10,173 nt of DNA from NCBI GenBank assembly GCA_018609665.1, contig JAHENN010000195.1, forward strand, positions 1 through 10,173. The letters run 5' to 3'. How positions within the stretch are numbered: position 1 is the first letter of the stretch; each line of letters opens with the position of its first letter. Below are positions 5,787 to 10,173 of the stretch, piece by piece. This DNA comes from Haloarculaceae archaeon (lineage in GTDB: Archaea; Halobacteriota; Halobacteria; Halobacteriales; Haloarculaceae). The position numbers and the translations under genes are program-made. A model generated the notes under the pieces. The model was not told the origin of the DNA. It was given only the letters and a program-made list of their open reading frames with translations, and did no database searches.

Positions 5787-6860
5787 CTACACCTCGTCCG
5801 CCAGTTCGACGGCCGTCTCGAGTTCGACCGGTCCCGCCTCGGCCAGCCGCTCCAGCAGGCGGTCGACGGCGTCCGCCGTCGGCTCCCGGTCGGCCCGCCG
5901 CAGCAGTTCCCGGGCCGCCTCCGGGTCCGTCCGGGAGCCGAAGACGACCCGTCGCCGTCCGCCGAACGCCCCGGGGTCGAACGGCTCGAAGGCAGCGGGG
6001 TCGTCGAGTTCCGCCTCCTCTTCGACCGCAAGCGCCGTCGCCGCTTCTCCGAGGACGGCTGCCCGCTCGTCGACGGACGTCCCCAGCGCCCGGAGGACGT
6101 TCCTGCAGGCCGGAAGGGTCTCCTCGGCGGTCACGCCGGCGTCGGCGCCGCGGCTCTCCGTGGCGACGATCACCGCCTCGGTGGCGGCGCGTCCGGCGCG
6201 CTCGCCGAGGCCCCCGACGGACGCGTCGACGCGGTCGATGCCCGTCTCGGCGGCGACGAGCGCGTTCGCCGTCGCACAGCCAAGATCGTCGCGGAAGCGG
6301 ACGCCGGCGCGCGTGAGGTCGGCGCTGGCGTCCGCCAGCGTTCGGAGGAAGCCAGCGACGAACGGCGGCGTCCGCGCGCCGGTCGTGTCGGCCAGGACGA
6401 TCGGGCAGCCGAACCGCCCGAAGGCGCCGGCGACGGCCGGCACCTCAGCCCGGAAGGCGTCCGCCAGCGCCAGGTGGACGTCGACCCCGCTCTCCCGGGC
6501 CCGGAGGACGGTCTCGCTCGCGCGATCGAAGGCCTCGTCGCGCGAGCAGCCGAGCCGGTGCTCCAGTCGGGCGTCGGAGACCGGCACGACGACCTCGACC
6601 GCGTCGGGGTCGGCCGCCAGCGCTGCCTCGACGTCGTCGTCGGTGGCTCGGCAGCACGGCACGACGTCGGCCGAGAGGTCGGCCGCGAGCCGCTCGGTCG
6701 TCTCCCGCTCGATGTCCCCGGCAGCCGGACGTCCCGTCCCGACCAGCGGAACGCCGAGCCGGTCCAGCGCCCGTCCGGCCTCGACCCGCTGCTCGACGTC
6801 CGCCGAGAGGTCGACCGACGGCCGCGATGCCGCCCGGAGCGTGACGTCGCAGAGCCTCAC
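5787..6860 (-). CDS. Degenerate HMGL-like (LeuA/NifV/CimA superfamily) protein, probable pseudoenzyme or altered enzyme
   Basis: A 357-residue protein with the DRE-TIM metallolyase layout of 2-isopropylmalate, homocitrate and citramalate synthases. It opens LCDVTLRAAS (residues 3-12), where active enzymes have D-x-TLRDG-x-Q: Asp5 and Arg9 are kept, DG is lost. The HxHND metal motif is RFRDDLG (188-194), so both metal-ligand histidines are Arg. The later GERAGN motif is GERAGRA (219-225), with Arg224 at the Asn position. The HESGIH motif of the synthase linker region is replaced by LAVEEEAEL (277-285), and the GKHSG motif by GSRTD (308-312). Fold-level motifs such as ADTTGARTPPFVAGFLRTL, ATANALVAAETGIDRVDASV and FEPFDPGAFGG are intact, so this is not a frameshifted ruin. 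The GTG start at 6860 is supported by a GAGGTGA Shine-Dalgarno six bases upstream, inside the preceding 23-codon ORF. Classical acyl-CoA condensation chemistry is unlikely; the actual role is unknown. Confidence 0.85.
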   Translation of the reverse strand: MRLCDVTLRAASRPSVDLSADVEQRVEAGRALDRLGVPLVGTGRPAAGDIERETTERLAADLSADVVPCCRATDDDVEAALAADPDAVEVVVPVSDARLEHRLGCSRDEAFDRASETVLRARESGVDVHLALADAFRAEVPAVAGAFGRFGCPIVLADTTGARTPPFVAGFLRTLADASADLTRAGVRFRDDLGCATANALVAAETGIDRVDASVGGLGERAGRAATEAVIVATESRGADAGVTAEETLPACRNVLRALGTSVDERAAVLGEAATALAVEEEAELDDPAAFEPFDPGAFGGRRRVVFGSRTDPEAARELLRRADREPTADAVDRLLERLAEAGPVELETAVELADEV

Positions 6861-6928
6861 GAGACGTCACCTCGTCCCTCCGTCCGTCGTGCGACGGTTG
6901 CGACGTCCTGCCAGTATCGATCGTCCAT
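6857..6928 (-). CDS. 23-residue ORF coupled to the HMGL-like gene
   Basis: A short frame ATG 6928 to TGA 6857 encodes 23 residues beginning MDDRYWQDVATVARRTEGRG. Three observations support it. A TATA-like element (6951-6958) sits about 27 bases upstream of the ATG, the leaderless spacing. The stop overlaps the GTG of the HMGL-like gene in the same GTGA arrangement seen at three other gene junctions here. It also fills an otherwise empty gap between two same-strand genes. An AGGAGGTG stretch lies just before the ATG but is too close to be an ideal ribosome site. It has no Leu, Ile or Cys codon run, so a classical attenuation leader is not indicated. Whether it is a functional microprotein or only a ribosome-loading leader is open. 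Confidence 0.5.
   Translation of the reverse strand: MDDRYWQDVATVARRTEGRGDVS
6867..6873 (-). promoter_or_regulatory. Shine-Dalgarno that sets the HMGL-like start
   Basis: On the minus strand this reads gaggtga, a seven-base match to the anti-Shine-Dalgarno, spaced six bases from the GTG at 6860. It lies inside the 23-codon ORF, so it can only serve an internal start on a longer mRNA. This decides the GTG start and suggests reinitiation or coupling with the ORF upstream. Confidence 0.65.
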
Positions 6929-6950
6929 ACACCTCCTGCGGACGGCCGAC

Positions 6951-6958
6951 GCAAAAGC
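6951..6958 (-). promoter_or_regulatory. TATA-like box of the 23-codon ORF / HMGL-like unit
   Basis: On the minus strand this reads gcttttgc, centred about 27 bases before the ATG at 6928. It would allow the HMGL-like unit to be transcribed separately from the zinc-ribbon gene that ends at 6971. Confidence 0.4.
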
Positions 6959-6970
6959 ACCCGGGAGCGC

Positions 6971-7681
6971 TCAGGCGAGGCCGTCGAGCCGAGACTCGGC
7001 CTCAACGAGCGCCGACTCGTCGTCATCGGTCAGATACCGGCCGACGTCCCGGATCGCGGCAACGAGCGACTCCGCGTCCGCCGGCGGCACGTCGCCGTCG
7101 AGCGCCCTGACCCGCTTCGTGTGCTCGTCGAGCCGCCCGAGTAGCCGCTCCGCGGCCGGGTCGGGGTGCTCTTCGAGGTACGTCCGGAGGTCCGAGCGGT
7201 ACTCCCGCACCGCCTCGGCGTACGCCAGCCCCCGCATCGCGCGCAGGCTCCCGGGCACTGCCGCCGGCGCCGGCCGCTCGCCCAGGTCGGCCCGCAGCAG
7301 CCCGGTGAAGTACAGCTCCTCCTCGTCGTCGACCTCCAGTCGACGGTCGAGTTCGCCCGCGACGCGCCGCAGTTCCATCGCCGCGAGGTAGGTGTCGTCG
7401 AGCGGCTGGAGGTCGCCGGCGTCGATGAAGCCGTAGCCGCGGGTGAACTCCCGGCACCGCTCGGCGGCCAGCGACGCGAGCCGGCGCAGCGACGAGTCGT
7501 CGACCTCGTTCCGGACCGGCGCGAGGTCGAGCGTCGCCGCGGTCGCCGTGTGCAGCGCCCGTTCGTCGTCGACGCCGACGCTGTAGAGGCTGCCGCACTC
7601 CGGGCAGGCCGCCTCGCCCGTGTCGAAGTATGACCACCTGGTCCTGCACTCCTTGCACTCGCGGTGACCGCGAATCTCCAT
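6971..7681 (-). CDS. Zinc-ribbon protein with helical C-terminal region, haloarchaeal, function unknown
   Basis: A 236-residue acidic protein. Its N-terminus has Cys9-x2-Cys12 and Cys26-x2-Cys29 separated by 13 residues, within RECKECRTRW and AACPECGSL, a TFIIB/rubredoxin-knuckle type zinc ribbon. Residues about 60-236 are rich in Leu, Ala, Glu and Arg and look fully helical, with no recognised enzymatic motif. The ribbon could bind nucleic acid or protein; the helical part could be a scaffold or oligomerisation module. I recall similar haloarchaeal proteins annotated only as zinc-ribbon domains of unknown function, but cannot confirm this. The ATG at 7681 is chosen because the ribbon starts directly after it and a TATA-like box (7704-7712) lies about 27 bases upstream. 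Preceded by the asparaginase gene across 23 bases. Confidence 0.8.
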   Translation of the reverse strand: MEIRGHRECKECRTRWSYFDTGEAACPECGSLYSVGVDDERALHTATAATLDLAPVRNEVDDSSLRRLASLAAERCREFTRGYGFIDAGDLQPLDDTYLAAMELRRVAGELDRRLEVDDEEELYFTGLLRADLGERPAPAAVPGSLRAMRGLAYAEAVREYRSDLRTYLEEHPDPAAERLLGRLDEHTKRVRALDGDVPPADAESLVAAIRDVGRYLTDDDESALVEAESRLDGLA

Positions 7682-7703
7682 ATACAAACTGCCCGGTCGA
7701 GGG

Positions 7704-7712
7704 ACTAAATTT
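7704..7712 (-). promoter_or_regulatory. TATA-like box of the zinc-ribbon gene
   Basis: On the minus strand this reads aaatttagt, centred about 27 bases before the ATG at 7681, and overlaps the last codons and stop of the asparaginase gene. It predicts a leaderless transcript of its own even though the genes are only 23 bases apart. Confidence 0.5.
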
Positions 7713-8652
7713 CCTCGGCGTCGAAGCCGTCGAACCGGTCGTCGACCCGCCCGGCGGCGACGGCGAGGATGAGTTCGACTCGCGTCGCCCACGGCGACGC
7801 GTGGGAGAACCGGACGTGGTCGTGCCCGGCGAGGGTCGCGCCGCCGCCGGGGGTCCCGTACACCGGTTCCGTCGGCCCGGCGTGACACCGCGAGGCGACG
7901 ACGACGGGCAGGTCGGCGTCGACGATGGCCCGTCCGAGCGCCGCGGTCACGTTCCCGAGGCCGGTCCCGGCGACGACGACTGCGTCGCCCCGGTCGGCGG
8001 CGGCGTCGAACCCCGCCCGTCCGACGCCGGACGCCGAGGTCACGAGCGGAACCGTCGGGTGGTCGTCCGGCACCGGCAGCCGGTCGTCGCCGGACGGCTG
8101 CTCCCGGTACCAGTGGACGCGCCGCCTGGTGAACCGCGCCAGCGGTCCCGCCTCCGGCGACCGGAAGGTGTCGAGCGCCGCGGTGTGGCTCTTGCGGACG
8201 GTCGCGGCCGCGTGCAGTTCCTCGTCGAAGGCGACGTGGGTCCGGTCCGGCAGACGGTCGTGGGCGGCGGCGCGGACGGCCGTCCGGAGGTTGGTCGGGC
8301 CGTCGCTGCCGGGTTCGTCCGGACGGCGCTGGGCGCCGGTGACGACGACCGGCGCCTCGCAGGTGAGGTCGAGATACCGGGCCGTCTCCGCCAGCGTGTC
8401 GGTCCCGTGGGTGACGACGAACCCGTCTGCGTCGCCGTCGGCGATCCGGCGGGCGACCCGGCCGCAGACCCCCGGCGACACGTCGAACCCCGGCCGGTCG
8501 GCGACCGTCTCGACGGTGACGTCGGCGTACGCGTCGAGGTCCGGTACTGCCTCCAGGAGGTCCGCCCCGGAGAGCGTGGGGGCGGCCCCAGTCCCGCTGC
8601 CGTCTCCCGTCGACGCGATGGTCCCGCCCGTCGCGATGACGTGGACATCCAT
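7705..8652 (-). CDS. ansA: L-asparaginase
   Basis: A 315-residue cytoplasmic amidohydrolase that converts L-asparagine to L-aspartate and ammonia. The first threonine motif is ATGGTIAST (residues 7-15, nucleophile Thr11), and the second is VTHGTDTLAETARYLDL (80-96) with Thr84 and Asp85 of the catalytic set. TGAQRRPDEPGSDGPTNL (105-122) and RKSHTAALDTFRSPEAGPL (153-171) are also typical, with Lys154 at the expected catalytic lysine. The flexible loop after the first motif is Gly/Ser rich (TGDGSGTGAAPT) and lacks the Tyr found there in bacterial type II enzymes. The frame is open up to 8835, but the extension is Ser/Arg rich and lies over another gene, so the ATG at 8652, immediately before VHVIATGG, is used. 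No signal peptide is visible. First of four same-strand genes. Confidence 0.92.
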   Translation of the reverse strand: MDVHVIATGGTIASTGDGSGTGAAPTLSGADLLEAVPDLDAYADVTVETVADRPGFDVSPGVCGRVARRIADGDADGFVVTHGTDTLAETARYLDLTCEAPVVVTGAQRRPDEPGSDGPTNLRTAVRAAAHDRLPDRTHVAFDEELHAAATVRKSHTAALDTFRSPEAGPLARFTRRRVHWYREQPSGDDRLPVPDDHPTVPLVTSASGVGRAGFDAAADRGDAVVVAGTGLGNVTAALGRAIVDADLPVVVASRCHAGPTEPVYGTPGGGATLAGHDHVRFSHASPWATRVELILAVAAGRVDDRFDGFDAEEI

Positions 8653-8705
8653 GCCCCGCCTGCGTGGAGCGGCCGGTTGTGGCTTCCGGTCGTGCCGGGG
8701 CGACA

Positions 8706-8717
8706 ACTTTCTTTTGA
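8706..8717 (+). promoter_or_regulatory. TATA-like box in the divergent spacer
   Basis: The stretch actttcttttga is centred about 27 bases before the ATG at 8738 and so probably drives the 48-residue gene as a leaderless mRNA. Read on the other strand it is also A-rich and lies about 55-60 bases before the asparaginase ATG, for which no nearer TATA-like element is visible, so it may serve both directions. Confidence 0.45.
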
Positions 8718-8737
8718 CGGGCGACCGAGGGAGACAC

Positions 8738-8884
8738 ATGCGCGACGAAGAGGAGATTCGGGAGCAGTACGAGTTCCTGAAGAACGAACTCGACGACGAG
8801 GAGATGAACCACGAGGGCGTCAGGGAGATGTTCACCTACTACAAGCGGGCGCTGGGGTGGGTGCTCGAAGAGGAGTACATCTGA
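8738..8884 (+). CDS. Small acidic haloarchaeal protein, function unknown
   Basis: A 48-residue ORF starting MRDEEEIREQYEFLKNELDD and ending in ALGWVLEEEYI. It is strongly acidic and predicted almost entirely helical, with a YKRALGWVLEEE segment. The ATG has a TATA-like box about 27 bases upstream, no Shine-Dalgarno, and typical haloarchaeal codon use, so it is very probably a real gene despite its size. No cysteine, metal motif or membrane segment is present. It diverges from asparaginase across 85 bases. Its function is not recognisable; a protein-binding helical hairpin is a reasonable guess only. Confidence 0.72.
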   Translation: MRDEEEIREQYEFLKNELDDEEMNHEGVREMFTYYKRALGWVLEEEYI

Positions 8885-8941
8885 GTACGGAACTGTACAT
8901 CGGGGCCGACAGATTTATGACTTGACGGCGTCTTGTATATT

Positions 8942-9035
8942 ATGACGCTTCGCTTGGAGGGCCGAAGCGTCAGCGGGGACCAATTCAGGGCGGCAAGCAC
9001 CCGACCGACTTTTCGGCGGTCGGGTCGCTTTCCTC
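8942..9035 (+). ncRNA. Candidate structured small RNA with two stem-loops
   Basis: Two strong hairpins lie close together in a region without a convincing protein gene. The first is a perfect 10-bp stem (8943-8952 with 8963-8972, tgacgcttcg / cgaagcgtca) and a 10-base loop. The second is a 13-bp stem with one bulged C (8995-9007 with 9017-9030), loop about 9 bases, followed by the pyrimidine tract tcctctctc that could assist termination. A TATA-like atttatg (8912-8918) lies about 27 bases before position 8942, so a transcript would start at the base of hairpin 1. A second AT-rich element (gtatatta, 8935-8942) complicates the promoter picture. The same stretch can be read as a 45-codon basic ORF (8942-9079), which I find less likely. 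The structures could also be a composite 3' terminator of the 48-residue gene. Confidence 0.35.
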
Positions 9036-9262
9036 TCTCGCTGAACGACGCTCGGTACGGACGCGTCCGCCGTTTCTGACGATACCGGTCCCGCACCGGC
9101 GACGTCACTCCCCGACGGAACCCCCCATATCCCGCCGGCAAACCTTTCCGAAGTGCGATACGTTCGCCGTACGTCCGACAGCTTACACCGACTGTCTTGA
9201 GTCAGACGACCCGCAGCGGAAGTCTCTGCCGACGTCGTCGCGCCCGCTCCGGGGTTGTATCC
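9036..9262. other. Intergenic stretch without recognised gene
   Basis: Together with the preceding candidate RNA this makes a 425-base gap between the 48-residue gene and the PadR gene. Base composition is less GC-extreme than in the flanking genes. All frames give either early stops or Arg/Ser-rich peptides unlike haloarchaeal proteins. It contains only short inverted repeats such as ccggt/accgg at 9085-9099, within chance expectation. It may hold upstream regulatory sites for the PadR gene. Confidence 0.4.
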
Positions 9263-9266
9263 GATA

Positions 9267-9275
9267 TGTTTAAGC
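9267..9275 (+). promoter_or_regulatory. TATA-like box of the PadR-family gene
   Basis: The stretch tgtttaagc is centred about 39 bases before the ATG at 9310, which predicts a start site near 9297 and a short leader of about a dozen bases. Confidence 0.5.
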
Positions 9276-9295
9276 GAACACGACAGTAACAAGCA

Positions 9296-9308
9296 GGTAG
9301 AAATTACC
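9296..9308. promoter_or_regulatory. Imperfect palindrome at the PadR transcription start
   Basis: ggtagaaattacc has 4-base arms around a 5-base centre and occupies the predicted transcription start region directly before the ATG. A repressor bound here could block transcription, so autoregulation by the encoded PadR protein is possible. The arms are short and the match may be chance. Confidence 0.25.
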
Positions 9309-9309
9309 A

Positions 9310-9588
9310 ATGCACGACCTGACAGGATTCCAGCGGGACCTGCTCTACGTCATCGCCGGCCGCGAGGACCCGCACGGACTGGCAATCAAGGAGGAACTCG
9401 AGGGGTACTACGAGAAGGAGATCCACCACGGGCGGCTCTACCCCAACCTCGACACCCTCGTCGAGAAGGGCCTCGTCGAGAAGGGCCAGCGGGACCGCCG
9501 GACGAACTTCTACACCCTCACCCGCCGCGGCCGCCGCGAGGTGGAGGCGCGGCGGGAGTGGGAGGACGAATACGTCGACCTGGAGTGA
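9310..9588 (+). CDS. PadR-family winged-helix transcriptional regulator
   Basis: A 92-residue single-domain DNA-binding protein. The sequence FQRDLLYVIAGREDPHGLAI (7-26) followed by KEELEGYYEKEIHHGRLYPNL and VEKGLVEKGQRDRRTNFYTLT matches the PadR wing-helix pattern: helix 1, a recognition helix with HHGRLYPNLDTL, and the wing RDRRTNFYTLTRRG. Haloarchaeal relatives of this size include the phage PhiH repressor type. Unlike longer PadR proteins there is almost no C-terminal dimerisation helix beyond residues 72-85, so dimerisation must use a short segment. Leader and TATA-like box are described separately. It precedes an acyl-CoA dehydrogenase gene on the same strand with a separate promoter, and could regulate itself or that neighbour. 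Ligand unknown. Confidence 0.9.
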   Translation: MHDLTGFQRDLLYVIAGREDPHGLAIKEELEGYYEKEIHHGRLYPNLDTLVEKGLVEKGQRDRRTNFYTLTRRGRREVEARREWEDEYVDLE

Positions 9589-9615
9589 CCGCCATTATAA
9601 ACCGACCGGCAGTGT

Positions 9616-9636
9616 GAGGTTACCGTCGTAAACCTC
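9616..9636. repeat. Inverted repeat between PadR and acyl-CoA dehydrogenase genes
   Basis: gaggtt and aacctc form a 6-bp inverted repeat around a 9-base centre. It lies about 70-90 bases before the acyl-CoA dehydrogenase start and next to a TATA-like attataaacc (9594-9603). It could be a regulator operator or a weak 3'-end structure of the PadR mRNA. Confidence 0.3.
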
Positions 9637-9674
9637 TGGGGTGAATCCTGCAAACGAAGTTAGGAAAGCTTGGC

Positions 9675-9682
9675 CTTTTGTA
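9675..9682 (+). promoter_or_regulatory. TATA-like box of the acyl-CoA dehydrogenase gene
   Basis: The stretch cttttgta is centred about 27 bases upstream of the ATG at 9705, predicting a leaderless transcript. A second, stronger-looking TATA-like element at 9594-9603 would give a leader of about 80 bases instead. Confidence 0.45.
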
Positions 9683-9704
9683 CTTCGAGTATAACATCCG
9701 ACTC

Positions 9705-10173
9705 ATGGACTTCGAACTATCGGAGGAGCAACAACAACTGCGGAGCGAGGTGCAGCGGTTCGCGGAGAACGAGATTCTCCCGGTCGCCAAGGAGTACGAC
9801 CGCGAGGAGAAGTACCCCTGGGAGGTCGTCGACAAGGCCGCCGAGATGGGGCTGCTCGCGCCGCAGGTGCCCTTCGACTACGGCGGCGCCGGCTACGACG
9901 TCCTCGATACGTGTCTCATCGTCGAGGAGCTGTTCGCCGCCGACCCCGGCATCGGGCTGTGTCTCGCCTCGACCGCCTTCGGAAGCGAGGCCATCATGGA
10001 GTACGGCACCGAGGAGCAGAAAGAGGAGTACCTCGAGCCGCTCGCCACCGGCGACGCCATCATGGGCGCGGCGATCTCCGAGCCCGACACCGGGTCGGAC
10101 GTCTCCTCGGTGTCGACGAGCGCGGAGAAGGACGGCGACGAGTGGGTCGTCGACGGCAACAAGATGTGGATCA
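9705..10173 (+). CDS. Acyl-CoA dehydrogenase, N-terminal part, cut off by the window edge
   Basis: The first 156 residues of an FAD-dependent acyl-CoA dehydrogenase, which introduces an alpha-beta double bond in acyl-CoA and passes electrons to electron-transfer flavoprotein. The N-terminal helical domain begins MDFELSEEQQQLRSEVQRFA and has the family pattern ILPVAKEYDREEKYPWE, MGLLAPQVPFDYGGAG (48-63) and YGTEEQKEEYLEPLATGD (100-117). The FAD/substrate strand motif is AISEPDTGSDVSSV (123-136), corresponding to the A-x-TEP-x-AGSD signature, followed by DGDEWVVDGNKMWI. The catalytic glutamate and C-terminal domain lie outside the window, so chain-length specificity and pathway (fatty acid or branched-chain amino acid degradation) cannot be told. 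The upstream PadR regulator may control it. Confidence 0.93.
   Translation, partial: MDFELSEEQQQLRSEVQRFAENEILPVAKEYDREEKYPWEVVDKAAEMGLLAPQVPFDYGGAGYDVLDTCLIVEELFAADPGIGLCLASTAFGSEAIMEYGTEEQKEEYLEPLATGDAIMGAAISEPDTGSDVSSVSTSAEKDGDEWVVDGNKMWI

Noticed and set aside
6857..6928. Interpretation of the 23-codon ORF as an amino-acid attenuation leader
   Set aside because: No run of leucine, isoleucine or other regulatory codons, and no alternative hairpins were seen after it.
5772..7391. Long plus-strand open frame across the HMGL-like and zinc-ribbon genes
   Set aside because: Spans two real minus-strand genes and their gap; the product is an Arg/Ser-rich low-complexity peptide.
8653..8835. N-terminal extension of the asparaginase frame
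   Set aside because: The added residues are Ser/Arg rich and run antisense through the 48-residue gene and its promoter; VHVIATGG begins right after the ATG at 8652.
8839..9310. Two minus-strand frames (100 and 131 codons) in the right-hand intergenic region
   Set aside because: Basic, Ser/Arg-rich products unlike haloarchaeal proteins, no TATA-like box at suitable distance, and overlap with both the 48-residue gene and the hairpins.
9457..9486. Perfect tandem 15-base duplication (ctcgtcgagaagggc twice) in the PadR gene
   Set aside because: It encodes LVEKG twice within the wing region, where PadR proteins naturally have a similar repeated pattern; probably coincidence of codon use, not a recent insertion.
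1..10173. tRNA, rRNA, CRISPR array, insertion sequence or prophage signals
   Set aside because: No cloverleaf, regularly spaced repeats, transposase motifs or terminal inverted repeats were seen on either strand.

Overview
The window looks like chromosomal DNA of a halophilic archaeon (class Halobacteria). GC content is very high, predicted proteins are rich in Asp and Glu, and many starts lie about 27 bases downstream of a TATA-like box, which is the layout of leaderless haloarchaeal mRNAs. A Tat-type lipoprotein and a PadR-like regulator fit the same group. I cannot name the genus.

Left part (1-2086). A truncated minus-strand gene of unknown function (1-244) diverges from glyA, serine hydroxymethyltransferase. 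A DoxX-like membrane protein follows glyA with a 4-base GTGA overlap. Centre-left (2182-5685), all plus strand. A CoA-disulfide-reductase-type flavoprotein is coupled by GTGA overlap to a small Tat lipoprotein, and folD (methylene-THF dehydrogenase/cyclohydrolase) is coupled the same way to a Nudix hydrolase. GlyA and FolD together form the serine to methylene-THF to 10-formyl-THF route of one-carbon metabolism.

Centre-right (5787-8652), all minus strand. Read in transcription order: an L-asparaginase, a zinc-ribbon protein of unknown function, a previously unmarked 23-codon ORF, and a protein of the 2-isopropylmalate/homocitrate synthase (HMGL-like) fold. In that last protein nearly every metal-binding and catalytic signature is replaced although the fold motifs remain. 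The 23-codon ORF overlaps it by GTGA and carries a good Shine-Dalgarno inside its coding sequence. This is the most unusual part of the window. A 10-bp perfect inverted repeat lies between this block and the converging Nudix gene.

Right part (8738-10173), plus strand. A 48-residue acidic protein is followed by about 425 bases without a convincing protein gene. That gap contains two strong stem-loops behind a TATA-like element, a candidate small RNA. A PadR-family regulator comes next, then an acyl-CoA dehydrogenase that runs off the window end.

No tRNA, rRNA, CRISPR array, insertion sequence or attachment site was recognised.
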